From positions 319,979 to 383,978 of the forward strand of contig CAUYUJ010014206.1 in assembly GCA_963575745.1 (NCBI GenBank): 64,000 bases of DNA, given 5' to 3'. A program made the position numbers and the translations under genes. Below, piece after piece: positions 1-11,656 of the stretch. This DNA is from Prorocentrum cordatum. Taxonomy: Eukaryota > Sar > Dinophyceae > Prorocentrales > Prorocentraceae. Each line of letters starts with the position of its first letter. The stretch's first letter is position 1. The notes under the pieces were generated by a model, which was not told the origin of the DNA, ran no database searches, and worked only from the letters and a program-made list of their open reading frames with translations.

Positions 1-780
1 GAACCGGCGCTTGCGCTGGCCGGACATCTACGATTGTGAGGAGCGCGCGGAGGCCAGGGGGGCCAGGGACTCACATCGCGGGGGGAGGAGGAAGGAGGGA
101 TAGGAATAGGACTAGGAATAGGAATTGCAGCATGATGGTGTCATGACAAGCAAGATGGCCGAGAGCGGGTTGTCTTCTCGGCAGCACTCCGAACCATGGG
201 AACATGACCTCGCCTGATACGATTCAGATACTCTCTCTTGGTATCGTTCAGGGGCTTGTGGCACGACTCTTCAAGATCGCTCCGAAGGTTGTGGGAACCA
301 AGAGAACCGCAAACCAAGAGAACCGCACCTCCCGCATAATCACAGCCATAGTGCGAAGGTACGCTAATTCGTCCGATTCGCTCTCCAAGCCCCCAGCTAT
401 GTGCAGCCTGACCCTCTCATGCTTATGTGAGACGACCGAATCGACAGTGATTAAATCGAAGCAGGGCGTGCCCACCACTCTTTATCAGTGGTGAGGGTAG
501 CACTACTAGCACTACAATGACAAAGGATACGTTTGAGGCCGCACTCCCGAAGGGAATGGGGCGTGCGGAAATGTGCACCTACTGACGGATAAAGTGGAGG
601 AGGAGGGGGAGGTGGAGAGGCAAAAATTTGAAAACTTCACTGGCCACAAAAGAGAGTCGGCTATCACGCTCGGCGGCTCTCTCAGCAACCGCGGACTCAA
701 AGGAGGCTATCGGGAGCCGCCTCTGAACAAGCCCAACCTTGGGTTCACAATCGAATGTCCGGGCACGAGTGGGCAGATCG
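1..780. other. no recognisable gene
   Basis: I see no supportable gene. There is a short GGAATA-like simple repeat around 97-125 and GGCCAGG-rich text at 48-70. Short open frames on both strands look random. The right end may hold the extreme 3' end of the minus-strand LINE remnant that follows. Confidence 0.4.
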
Positions 781-789
781 ACTCGATGC

Positions 790-1735
790 CGCTCCGCGGC
801 GCCTTCCGCCTTCTGCTAGCGAGTTCGCAACATCATTACTTACCAGCATCTAGTTATCTATCTTCTTTTGGGTGGCCGGCCACCTCGGCGGACAAGTGCG
901 AAAGTACCTGCAGAACGACAAGTTCAGCTGGGCCACGCTCACTGAAGTGGCTGCCGATGTCACTCCGTAGGGCGCCCGGCTTACAAGCACATTCGAGGTC
1001 TTGCTGGTGGTGCCAGCCTTTACAGACGGCTTCGTTGTCTGTGACGTAGATTTTGGGCCAATTGATCCTCGAGCAGCCCACTCGAGAGCTCGAAACTCGC
1101 CTCAAGGGGGGGACTGCGCGCGGCTCGCCAACGGTCCTGAAAACCTTACTTTCAGTCGTAGCTCTGACAAAATATGAGACGATTGTGAGACCAATTCTGA
1201 TTCGCCCAAGCACTGGATACCTGCGATCACCAAATCCAGAGGCGTCTCCGCAAAAGAAGGAGTGGCTCAGCAACGGCCCCCGTGCCCAATCTCTTAGGCA
1301 ACAGTTCATTGTATTGCGCGGTGGTGAGGGTCAAGTGCTCCACGTCTGCTGGTTGTGCACGAGCCGCCGCTGCAGGGATGAGGCCGCGAATCCAAAAACC
1401 GGTGTAGCCTGTGGGACATTGTCGCCCGTGGAATTGTATGTTTTGCCACAGTGGCTGGCCATGCAGAGCCAGCCTCTATGCAACATTGTCCCCGTCGCAC
1501 CGTTGCAATGTTGACAGATGGGGGAATCGCAACGGCCGCAGTCGCACTTACACTGCCGTGTCCAGAAGCCGCCCGTCGAGATGGTGAGCGTCAGTTCCGC
1601 GAGCTTGGCGCCATGCGGCAAGTCCCTGAGCCTGGTGAGGAGCGTACGCGGCGAATATTTGTCCGTCCCGTGGTCCAGGCCGCCGCCGCAAAACTCAGAG
1701 GAGGTTTGCTGCCACAGCTCGCCCTCCAGCGACAC
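790..1735 (-). pseudogene. LINE pol remnant (zinc motif and RNase H)
   Basis: Read on the minus strand, this holds the 3' part of a non-LTR retrotransposon polyprotein. At about 1460-1552 lies a Cys/His cluster with the pattern C-x2-C, a Gly-Thr, then His-Arg and a final Cys (CQHCNGATGTMLHRGWLC). This type follows the reverse transcriptase in dinoflagellate LINEs. Further downstream is an RNase H-like stretch: VTDNEAVCKGW near 1010-1045, a VLSHLSAE segment near 880-910, and NDVANSLAEGG near 800-840, which corresponds to the family's GNxxAD motif. The parts lie in different frames, so the copy is broken. The reading frame at 1869-2171 may be a further N-terminal piece. The assignment is by motif pattern only. 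Confidence 0.55.
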
Positions 1736-2699
1736 CTTGAAATCGTGTCAGGATTTTGATGGATCCACATTTTTGGGAGCAGCCGCGACGTCGTCTAACA
1801 TCCAATCCATTTGCTGGTTCAGTGTGACGGCGCCGGGGGGTCCCACCCTGCATTCACTAGGTAGGTGACTATTGCCGAAACTTGACCTCGCACGTGTCTA
1901 GATCTGCCCGAGGATGGAAGAGACTTGATGCAATCGATTTGCTTGCCCCATATACGACGTAATCCGTTGCGAATCTCCAGATGGGAAAGCCACAGGCATA
2001 GCTACTGCTTGACATACAATGTAGGCGACCTCGCAGCTGGATCTGTCCAACAGCCATGAGATCGAGTGGCGTCGTCAGACGACTCCCACTCGCCAGCGCT
2101 GAGAAGCGCCGGCCACGGCGCCGACTGGCCGATGCATTTTGCGCAGCTCGGCCCCCGAGGACGTCGTGCACCTAGCGCGCAATCCGCCGAAACCTGAGGG
2201 CCCACGATCATTGCGCGCTTGGTTGCAATATGTCATTTCGATATGGAGCCGTGTCCTCTCAACCGCTAGGTCTAAGCTTTTGCCCTGGCGACCGCGGCAA
2301 CTCGGGTGGCCCGCGCTGCTCGGCGGCCGTCGCCCAGGTGAACGCCCAAGTGGCTCGCTTGACGCGCCGCCTGCACGTCGATGCCCACCCTCCCCAGCGC
2401 GGGCGCGCCGCCGACGTCGAGTCGGACGCAGGGCCGCGCGGCGCGAAGCTCTCCGAGACAAGATCGAGCTGCTGCTCGCAAAGCTCGCCTCGCACCACAG
2501 CGAGCCCGCCCACTGGCGCCTCCGTCGCAGCCGCGCTGGAACCCCGCTGCCCGAGGCAAAGGTCGTCGACCCTGATCCCGCGGCTGGGGTGGCCCGTGCC
2601 GTAGAGAGAGCCCAGATGACGCAGCGCGCGAGGCATCGGCCGAATCGAACTCCGCCTCGCCTTCCTTGCGCCGTGCTTCCCGCAGCTTGGAACGGCCGC
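1736..2699. other. unassigned, possible LINE extension
   Basis: A 100-codon minus-strand frame (1869-2171) ends just upstream of the LINE remnant and could be its decayed RT C-terminus, but I find no catalytic motif. From about 2270 the DNA becomes very GC-rich and all frames stay open, so open frames there carry no weight. Confidence 0.3.
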
Positions 2700-3150
2700 G
2701 AGCGCGCCGAAGGCCCCGCCGGTCGCGACCGAGCGGCGGCGCGGCCCCCCCCCAGCTCGGCGCGCCCATCCGTCGCGGATCTCGCGGCCCCAGTGCTGCG
2801 TTCGCATGGCGGTGCCTCCGCCACTTCGGCGCGCCGCTCGCGAGCTTCGCGGCCATGCAGAAAGCCCCGCCGAAGGGCCCACGGGCTTCGTTCGCATGGC
2901 GCCGCCGCCCCCTATTCCGACGCTTTGATCCCCGATCGGCAGCTCCGCCGGGTGCTTCATCGGCTGCGCTCGCGCGGCGGCGCCGCCCCCAGACCCCTCG
3001 CGCGCTCCGCGGCCCCGAAGGGAGCTCCACCGCAGGCCGCGGGCCCCAGGGGCTGCGTTCGCGCGGCGGCGCCGCCCCCGCGTCGGCGCCCCTCCACGCG
3101 CGCCGCGTGGCCCTGTGGGGGGCCCCGCCGAAGGCGATGTTCGCAATTGC
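2700..3150. repeat. GC-rich degenerate tandem repeat, about 85-95 bp unit
   Basis: A block starting with CTGCGTTCGC, followed by GGCG and GCCGCC and ending in a CGAAGG/GCTCC segment, recurs near 2793, 2882, 2964 and 3052, with a weaker unit before 2793. The units differ by substitutions and short indels. The long overlapping open frames here on both strands are best explained by this stop-poor repeat, not by genes. Confidence 0.5.
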
Positions 3151-6100
3151 GTTCTCGCGACCGCGTGCGATTTGATTGTTGCTCGGGCAACATGCTGGAT
3201 TCTTTTGGTTTTTCAAGCATTTGCCGCAGGGCCCCCCAGGATTGGGGGGATTCCTGGAGGGGGGGTTCAGCAGGGGCGGTCGAGGATCCTGAAGAGACCC
3301 ATGAGTGAGTTCCTCAGGACCCATCACGATCCCCGAGGGATTCCTGACAAGAGACAACCTTCTGGAATCCAGAGGATCCCCGATGATCTTCGGCAATGGC
3401 ATTCGGTTTCGCGGGAGAGGTTCGGGAATATTTCAGGCACCGTCGAGGGCCCCCTGGGGGCGCCTAGAGGCCCAGCAGGATTCCGCAACGAGGCGCCTGC
3501 ATGGATCGTCCGGTTTAGTCAGAGAGCCCCCAGATTCCTCTGGGCCCCCCCCAGGGGTTCTCAGGGATCGGGGGGGGGGGGTCGTCGGGATTCCGTGGGA
3601 GTGCTCAAGGATTGGCACGGGCCCATGAGATATTCTTTTGTTCTTTAAAAATTTCGAAGCATCCCGGCGTTCTTCGCGGACGCCCGGGCACGTCCAGGAA
3701 ATGGCATCGGGGCGCCCGTGATCGCGCGCCAGAGCCCTTGGGGGCACGGGTCGTAGGTAGAGGGCGCTCGCGCAGCGCGCCCCAGGACCCAGCGTCGCAG
3801 GCCCGGGGGGCTCGCGTCGCAGCTCCCGGGGCGCGGCGCCGCGGCTTCCAGGGGCTCTCGCATTAGGCTCCAAGAGTGACCCTCAAGCCGAAGACGCATT
3901 CTGGACATCATGGGGCGCGCTCGTCTGGAAAGTTCCTCGCGAGATCCCCGGCAATCGCCTGCCGGCCCTCGTCGCTGTTCTTCTTTCTTCTTCCCCATCG
4001 CCCCGTGACCGGCTGCCCATGCCGAGCTGGAACTAGACGACATGGCGAACGGCAGATTTTCTGACGCGGGCAACATTCCCTCGCAAGTCGCCGCCGTGGA
4101 CTTTCCATCGCGAACGCGCAAGCTGCAATGCTGGGCATTCCATAGCACTGCTCTGTCCAAGAAATGATAAGGAATGCTTAGCGCGTCTACTTGGAATCGG
4201 GGCCGATCATCTCGCAGCCTCGGGGCCCTAGGCCGACCGCCCCGAAGGCGCGAGGCCCTGGGCCCCCGCCGCGTCGCCCGCGGAGTCTGGGGAGGCCGCT
4301 GGGGGGCCCATCCCCGCCGGCGGCCAGCCTGGGGCGCCAGCGGGCTCGGCGCGCCTGGCTCTGGCGCCGTTCGCCAACATCGCAAGGCGCGGCGGCCCCA
4401 TCTGGCGAGGATAGGGCTGCGTGTGCTAGCGGTGCCGCGCCTAGTCGGCCAAGTTTCCGTCGGCCACATCAGGAGCCCATTGTGTCTAGCATCGTCCCTG
4501 AGGCTACCCGTGAGCATGCGCGACGCCACCACTTGGTCACCGCGGCCCCTCTCGCGCGCTGAATCAGTTGTGGCGGGCCAGCGTCCACCAGGCAATCCCC
4601 CGCGTTAGTGGCGGCCTGCGGGGGGCCAGTCGATCGGGGCGCTCGCCGTCTCCGCGCCGCGGCCTTCAGAAATTCCGAGGTTGGGCGCCGCCCGCGAGCG
4701 GGCGTTTTCCCGGGCGAAGATGCGCCCCGAGGCTGGGGCAGTCGCGTTTTAAGTTTGTGTGATCTTCCAGTTTTGGCAGGCTGCGGACCCCATCAGATCT
4801 GCGCCCCCCCTCCCCCCCCGCCCCCCCTCTTCGGACAGCCTGGGGGGTGGCCAACTGGAAGGGCCAGCGCGGCCTCCGCTGGCCCCCCGCGGGCCGCCGC
4901 AGACCGCCGCGCCCTTGCCTTTGCAAGCCCGCAGACCCCAGCGGGGGCACTTGGCATTTGCGCGGGCCGCCCCGCGCATCGATGAAATCAGATCGCGGGG
5001 CGCAGCGCGCGCCGCGGGGGGAAATTCCACGGCGCGCGTTGCGCCCCGCAGGAGGGCGCGGCGAATTCGCCGCGACGCGCAGGCCGGCGCCGCGCTCGCG
5101 CACGCCGCGCCCTCCCCATAATCGGATTTCCCGACCCCCGAGCCGCCGCCGCCACGCCAGAAGGGTTGGCGTCGAAGATGGCTGCGCGCTGGGGCGCCCT
5201 CGGACCCGCGCTCGCGCCGCCCGCGGCGACCCCGGCGAAGGGGGCGCCCGCCTGGGCCGCTCGCCGCATTGAACCTCTCCGCGCGGCGAAGTCGCATTTG
5301 AGGAGGGACCGCGGCCTTCCTCGCCGCGCGCCGGCCTCGCTGGCCGCCGCCGCGGTCGGGCCGCCCCCGGGGGCAGCGCCTTCTTTCGAGCGCGCTCATG
5401 GACGCAGCGACCGCCTGGTTAAAGGGGCCCCCACCAGCCGCGTAAACTGCGCTGCTCGGCCATCCAGCGCAGGCCAACGTCGGATGTTGACGAGCCTTTC
5501 AGAACTTGCTCCGCTGTCGTGCGTTCCTGGGTCAGAACTTCGAGGGCGCGCGCCCCCCCCCCCGCCGCCTTCGCCTTCGGCCCCGCGTTGCCGGGGGCGG
5601 CCCGGCAAACGTGGAGTTAGGGGTCTCCGCGGAGGGCTCCACATGCGCGTCGCAAAGCACTTCGACGGGGCGCAGCGACGCTGTCCTGAAATGCGCCATC
5701 GGCCAAGGTGTCGCGCGCGTCGCTGCGCCGAGCGAGACAACGAGCAGCGGCCGCGCGCCGCCGCGCCGCGCCCGCTGTCGCTGCGCGAGACATGCGGCGA
5801 ATGGCATGCGGCATATGTGAGTGGGAATCGCGCGGCAACGACGGCAGCGACGGCGCTGCTGCTGCGGCAGCGGCGGCGCTGCTGCAATGGCACGACGGCG
5901 CTGCTGCTGCGAGCGGTGTTTGCGACACGTTCGGCGGCTGTGCCGCGCGTCGGCTCTGCCCGACGCCACCGCGTGGCTTTCGCGGTTGCAAGTCGAGTTT
6001 GCACCGTGCAGGTGCCGGTATTTCCAGCATCACGGCGTCGTGGGTGGGGTGGTGTGGCGTCTTGTTTGGCCCATGTGCTTTGTACTTGCAACTCAGATGA

Positions 6101-6200
6101 TAGCCGGAAGCTGCGCGCTGGCGGCCCACGCTGGCGACGAGCCAGGCCACCTGCCAACGCGTGGCATCCTGCAGCACGGCATGGATGGCACAAATCATGC
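3151..6200. other. GC-rich region without a supportable gene
   Basis: All six frames are open over long distances because of the base composition. I recognise no domain. At 3220-3600 the sequence is rich in GGATTCC-like and poly-G motifs. At about 5835-5920 there is a cryptic GCN triplet run that would encode poly-Ala or poly-Arg. No RNA gene or promoter is evident. Confidence 0.4.
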
Positions 6201-6213
6201 CCCCCTGTGCTCA

Positions 6214-7990
6214 ACTAGTCCTGACGACGCCAACGGACAAGGCCCTTGGCGAGCTCGGGCAACAGGCCGACCTCTGTTGCGCAGCAGACATGTCCAAGGT
6301 CGTAATATCAGTGCCACAGCAGCGACTGTTGATCGACGTCCGCGACTTTGTGACGCGAGCATCTGCGGCGGCGGCTTCGCAGTGGTCCGCAGTCGTCAAA
6401 CAGGACCTCCCCGCGAAATCTGAGATCCAAGCGAACTCGGTTAGGATGCCCAGGGTGCACGTGGCCCAAAACATGTTTGGATGCCAAATGGTTCAACGCG
6501 CGAGAGGTCTAGGACGCGTCAAACACAATAATTAGCCATGCGCGCGCGGAAATATTTCAAGACCGGACAAGAAACATGATCACGGGGGCCATGGACCTGG
6601 AGGCGTTCGATGGGGGGCCTTGTCAGGCACGGCGGGGCGATCGAGCCCTGGGCCGCCCGCCAGCGCCCACGGTTGGGCGAAATTTCAGAGCGCCGCGTCC
6701 ACGGACGTTGGCAATTATGCGCGACGCGAGTTTTCCGAGGCAGCCGGCGAGAAAGAGCGGGTGGATTATTTGATTTTGCCTCCAGATTCCACTGCCGTCC
6801 GCCGGTCGCTTCCAGTTTTCGCGCCTCACGACTAGTCGAAGCGCCGCTTGCCGCGGTACCTTGGGCCAGGCAGTGGCGTCGCTGGTGCCGCAGACGCCCC
6901 GCGGGCGTTCGCACTGAGGCTTCCCGCGGCCGGTCGAAGGTCGGGGTTGTGACCCGCGTCGCGCAGTGCGCACGCCGATGACATAAACGCGGCTGGCAGT
7001 GAGGGCCGTTGACAAGTGCGCCGCGTGCGTTGGGAACGAACTTCATCATCACACCTGCGCACATTGCGGCGCGGGACACGCCGGGCTCGAGGGTGGCGGC
7101 GTCGCCCTGTGACCATGGCGAGCGCGTCGCACGCCGCCGCCCGACGCGGCGCCCCGAGCGCACAGGCGCTGACGATGAAGGGAAAGCGACGAAGACTTCC
7201 GAGGACATGTCCATCTGTTTTCAGGGTGCTTTGGCTTGCGCCAGAATTGCCCAGGCGCGGTTGATGGCGCGCGCAGTGCCCCTGTCACGTTTCCAAGAGC
7301 TGAACGACATACAGGTGCGACGACATACCGCTGCAACCAGGAAGTTGCAGGCAGGCCAAAAGACAACCGCATGCCTAGTTATGACAACCAGGGAGTTCGA
7401 CCTGCCCTGGGACCCCTGCTACCGACGCGCCATCGGCGACGCCGACGATGAGGTGGATGGGCGCTGCGTCAGAGGTGCCAGCGTACTTAGGCGTGGAAAC
7501 GCGCAGAGTGGAAAGCCTGTCGTTCGTCTGGTAGACGCGCGCTGCAAGTCCCATCGGCTGCGGTTGCGCTCCGGCCATTCAGCGGAAACGCTCGCAGCTG
7601 CCCGCAGACGGTGGATTATTGCGACCCGACCATCGCGACGCCGCGCAAACTTCAAGTGGGGCCGCTCACCCACCCGCAGTTCATCGCATATCGGAGATGG
7701 GTGGTCTACGCGTGAAGGGCGCATCGGCCATCGACGCAGAGGCCGTGTTCAAATCTCAATCTCGCAAGGACCGAACGAAGCCGACGGAGCGTCTCGGTCG
7801 TGCGATTTGGACCAGACGAGTGACGGCCAGGGGTCTCGCGCACAGTGCACGATTCGTGATGCGCAGGATGTCATTGCCAGCGGACATGCCACATATTGCA
7901 TTGCTCGCGACTGGCTCCTACAAGCGGCGTCAGACATTCAATCGCTCAAGCAGGACTTGAAGACATGCTTACCGTGCAGGGCGAATCAGG
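6214..7990 (+). pseudogene. decayed copia-type pol (RT and RNase H), element-B family
   Basis: This is a broken relative of the 3' pol region of element B (57700-59530), in the same order and with nearly the same spacing. Matching landmarks are MSKVV near 6290 (57757 in B), MDLEAF at 6591-6608 (58097 in B), GDADDEV near 7435 (58960 in B), LLRRGN-SGKPVV near 7485-7530, SAETLAAAR near 7580-7605, and an AIWTRR segment near 7803 corresponding to HISWIRQMME in B. Successive landmarks fall in different frames and stops intervene, so it cannot encode a working reverse transcriptase. No LTR was found beside it. Confidence 0.72.
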
Positions 7991-8505
7991 CTTCGACTTT
8001 TACGCCTGGGTCTACGAGGGCCATCGGTTGGAGCACCTTTTCGAATAGTATGGCCATGTGCATTCCACGCCGGGTCAAAGGCCCGCCCATTTGTTTTGGA
8101 TTGGCTCGGGCGTCTGGATCTCTGGGCGCCTGATCCTCTCGAGGCCACTCGCCTCACAATTTAGTTTCACCCTGAGCGGACTCGTAACCGAATGCGTCCG
8201 TCGATCCATTGGCTGGGTAATGGGGCCGTTCGCCGCGCGGGCTTTTCTCGCGCTGTTTCTACGAAGCTGCTGCTGTGAACGGATATGATAATCGTCTTCT
8301 CCCTTGTCCGATATTGAACTGACTTCAAAGGGGAGCGGGGCGAGCTTTCCGCTGCCGTTGTGGTTCGCAGCGGCGTGCAGCATCTTTTGGTTTTACAACT
8401 TGTTGATTTTTTGCGTGCGACAAACGTACATCGCACGTCTCTCAGGGACCCTGCCACATCTCACATATGCTGCTCCATGTCTCTTCTCGTTGTTCTTTGC
8501 TTGCG
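7991..8505. other. no recognisable gene
   Basis: The copia similarity fades out near 7990. A plus-strand open frame at 8304-8579 is hydrophobic and cysteine-rich but matches nothing I know. I see nothing else here. Confidence 0.3.
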
Positions 8506-10228
8506 CTACGTCGCACCTTGGAATGGGGAGCGCCTGGTGCGTTCTATGTGCTGCGGCTCAGCGTGTCGCTGGCGACTGATCCTCGCACGTGCCCATGTGA
8601 GGGCAACCATTTCTGATGTAGTAGAATTGTGAGGTGCGGTGTCGCCGTTGTTGTTGGGGCCGTTTGTCCTGACGGCCATGTTGCCATTGTCTGCGAATCC
8701 GTCCTTGTCCTCTGCGACAATGACGACTGCCCATGTTTCCTTGGTCGATATGTTGCTGGTGTGTGTGCCGTCCGTGTAGGTTGGGTGAGAGTGCTCCGAG
8801 GTGGGCAAGGATGCGCGTCGTTGAAAAAAAGAAGCGAGAGGCTCGCTAGGCGTGAAGGGAGGGCACATTGGCTGTAGGTTGGTGCCTGTCGTCCACATGT
8901 GGACGTGGCAAAGATCTTGGCTGTAGGTTGATTCCTTGCAAGTCCTCGTTCCTTCCAAGCGAACCCATTGGTACCACTTGGTGGTTGCGGCCCGCGCAGG
9001 GCGTCGTTCCCTTTTCTTGCTTTCCGTTGGTTTGCAGGTCGTGCTGTCACCGTGTGTCTCTTTCGGTCTAGGGTTTGGGTGTCCAGTCGCTGTATTTCCT
9101 GGTGTGCCAGAGGCTGTGTCGCCTGACGTTTCGGCTACATGTATGGAAACGCTTCGGGCGTGCACCACGTAGCTTTCGTCGTCCACGTTCCGTGTAAACA
9201 AACAATACTTTCTACTCGGCACATGCATTCTGAAAACTGCCATTGCTGGGGGCTGTCGTCGAATTCTTGGATCCTCCTCTGTGCTAGCGGTTGCATGGAA
9301 GGGCGGGTTATTTTGGGCTGTGTTGTTTCAGTCACAGGTGGGCGCGGCCTCTGATTCTCCGCACCTCTTCGTGCTCAGCTTTGCTTACCCCCGCCAGGAA
9401 CGGGGTCGTCCGTCATGTCGTCGTCACCCGCCAGTATTGGCATGCTTGAGTGGTCTTCGTCTGCTGAGAGAGGGAAGCGCAACTGCCTCCTAGGGTGGTC
9501 GGATGTCTTGCGGCTCGCCTTAGGTATTGTCGATGTCTCGTCTCTTCCTTTGTGCGGTCGGGGGCTTTGTGATCGGGACTTGCCAGGTGTACCCATGCAT
9601 TGGCATCCCCGTGCTTGTTCTGGTGTCATTGGCTCGTCTGGTGCTGACTGCATCGGGGGCCCCGGACCCCGTAACGGAGCCGCTAGGGCAAGGCATCCGA
9701 CGGGGATCGTTTTGTCGTCTTGTCCGTGTTTTGGTGCTGCAGCCCAGACATGTCATGCGTTGTGGGGGTTATCGTACTTCGGCGATGGCCTCCTCAAGTC
9801 CGTTGGTGCGTCGTGTGAGCACGCTCTCGAATGTGATCTCGACCTTTCCTTGGGGGTCGGCTGCTCTACGGGCATGGATCTCTATGTCACATTCGTCGAT
9901 CGGTGCTCAAACAGTCTTGGGTATGTAATGGGCGTCGGTAGGAATGCGTTGCCTTGCTGGTGTCTCGGCGCCGGTGCATCGCCGAGGGAGCCTATTTGTC
10001 GTCTGGTGGTGTCGGCGTTGTTGTGCCTTCTTGGTTGGTTTCCTCAGTTGTTTTGGGCGTCGTGGTGCCGTTTTTTTCTGCTTGGCGCACGTGTGGTAGA
10101 CCATATCGGTTTCTTCCAATTCCTTTTTGAGATCCTGCTCCCTCTGCGTTGCCTCCTGGTACTCTTTGCGTTTGTTGTTGTCCCTGATAGTTTCCCTCCG
10201 CACGTCCTCCATTGTGTTGGCGATCCAT
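8506..10228 (-). pseudogene. antisense protein-like sequence, function unknown (left part)
   Basis: The minus strand reads like genuine decayed protein. One segment starts at MEDVRRETIRDNN (10212 downward) and continues as a charged, coiled-coil-like stretch containing LKKELEETDMVYHTC. Another near 9785-9895 contains GKVEITFESVLTRRTNGLEE. A third, at 8506-9243, is a 245-codon open frame rich in Thr and Asn. No domain is recognised. It stops exactly where LINE-1 begins, and similar sequence resumes beyond LINE-1 at 17.27 kb, which suggests one older unit split by the insertion. Confidence 0.4.
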
Positions 10229-10242
10229 TATTTCCATCCTTT
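10229..10242. repeat. target-site duplication of LINE-1, left copy
   Basis: The 14 bases TATTTCCATCCTTT at 10229-10242 recur exactly at 17253-17266. They flank the spliced-leader relic on the left and a short A run on the right, as expected for target-primed insertion of a LINE. Confidence 0.85.
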
Positions 10243-10259
10243 AGCCGTTCTGGCCCAAG
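10242..10259 (+). other. decayed spliced-leader relic at LINE-1 5' end
   Basis: TAGCCGTTCTGGCCCAAG matches the last 18 bases of the dinoflagellate spliced leader (TAGCCATTTTGGCTCAAG) at 15 of 18 positions, and all three differences are transitions. It begins right at the target-site duplication and lies 122 nt upstream of an ATG at 10381. The same arrangement occurs in LINE-2, where the leader is exact. This implies that LINE-1 was copied from a trans-spliced RNA. Confidence 0.75.
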
Positions 10260-10380
10260 TTTTTGGGCTTGCAGCCGCAGTCTTCAGAGCGGCAGCCGCT
10301 GCTGCGAGTCATTGTGGCAACAGCGTTCTTGCGCCTCCCTGAGGCATCCTCTTCCGCGCCAGTGGAGCGCTCCACGGCAG

Positions 10381-11603
10381 ATGGTGTCGATGTCTTGCCA
10401 GGGCCGCGCGCGCCATTCTGGTCGTGTTCGTGTGGGCTCTCGTCAAACTGGGCTTCGCGCCTGGTCTGTCGCTGCGGCAAACCCGCCCCCGCGGCGGTGG
10501 CCAAGGCAGCCCGCGGGAACGCAAAGCATGCTCAACGTACTACTGCTGGTGGTCAACAGCCTCGTCAGGGACTCGGGGCTCGCACTGGCAGCATCACAGC
10601 GGCAAAGCTATCCAAGCAGCCTGCCGAACTCCAGAAGAAGTATGATAAATTGGTTGGGAACGGCAATGGTGGCAGTACTAACAATGCTGGCGGGCCTCCT
10701 GTCGGCGCTGGTGCTCCCCCAGAACCGAGTGGAGGCGAACGTAAGGAACAAGCGCTACGTGACAACATCGAGCAGCTGGAACAGGCCCGCACCGCGGTGG
10801 ATAAGGTGCCCAACAGTGATGAGGCCAAGGCTGCTCTGGATGCGCAGTTGTCTGAGGCGCGCAAGCAGTTATCTAGCCTCAAGCCTGAGCTCACGGTCCA
10901 CACCAACATTGGGCACCGTTTGCAGCGGGCGGAGGCCAAGGTCGAGAAGATATCAGCTCAAGTCTCCGAACAGCTCGACGTTCTTCGTTTAGCTCAGGAG
11001 AAGTTTGACAGCCTACAATCGCAACACTTGTTGGCGTCTAAGGAGGTGGAGCAGCTACGAGGTGAGCTCGTGGCGACACTCCCATCCTCGGTGGCCCAGA
11101 AAGATGTCGGGCTCGATATGCAGGACTTGGCGGAGAATGATGATGAGCAGGCTCAGCTGGATGCATTCTTGCAGTCTTCCCACTTCAAGCTCTACCAGGA
11201 GGCCCTCGCGAGGAAGGCCAAGGCGAAGCAGAACAGTTCTCGTGCTTCTACTTCGCCTTTCGATCAAGATGGTGATGTTCGCATGGGCGAGCGGAGTGGG
11301 TCACCTGCAGCGGCGCGCGATACAGCTACTGCCAGCGGTGCCCACCCGGCCGCTGCCGCCCACGATGTAACAAGTACACCCCCTCCAGCTGCGCCAAGTA
11401 CACCCTCACCAGCCGCAGCTGGCGATGCAGCGCGAGCAGCTGGAGGCGGAGGTGACCTCGGTGGACTGCACCATGAAGTCCCACCAGACCCCGAGCTGGA
11501 CCAGGAGATGGACGCGCTCTTCTGGGCCGCGCAGCGCGTGGGCAAGCGGATCTTCCACGCCCAGCTTGCTGAGCTGCTGGCCAAGCGGCAGCGCTTGGGG
11601 TAA
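10381..11603 (+). pseudogene. LINE-1 ORF1, zinc-finger and coiled-coil protein
   Basis: This is the putative nucleic-acid-binding protein of LINE-1. The frame ending at 11603 is open from 10245 but has no ATG before its domains. The ATG at 10381 lies one frame away and matches the ORF1 start position of LINE-2, so a single-base indel just after the start is likely. A RanBP2-like zinc finger (FWSCSCGLSSNWASRLVCRC) lies near 10418-10480. A long charged helical segment follows at about 10740-11060, then acidic and Ala/Pro/Ser-rich text, and a C-terminal helix ending KRQRLG. ORF2 follows in a different frame. Being a retrotransposon ORF1 rests on position and on similarity in plan to LINE-2. Confidence 0.75.
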
Positions 11604-11656
11604 CCCTGCCACTTTTACCTAGATGCTGTGGTTTTCGCCTGACGCGCGCAGGCGCT

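Noticed and set aside
2139-3402. Long overlapping open frames (up to 389 and 376 codons) on both strands
   Set aside because: They lie in very GC-rich tandem repeat sequence where stops are rare; composition is Ala/Arg/Pro/Gly and no domain is seen.
9415-10992. 525-codon plus-strand open frame
   Set aside because: It crosses the LINE-1 5' border and overlaps ORF1 in another frame; the opposite strand (left) and the ORF1 frame (right) look more like protein.
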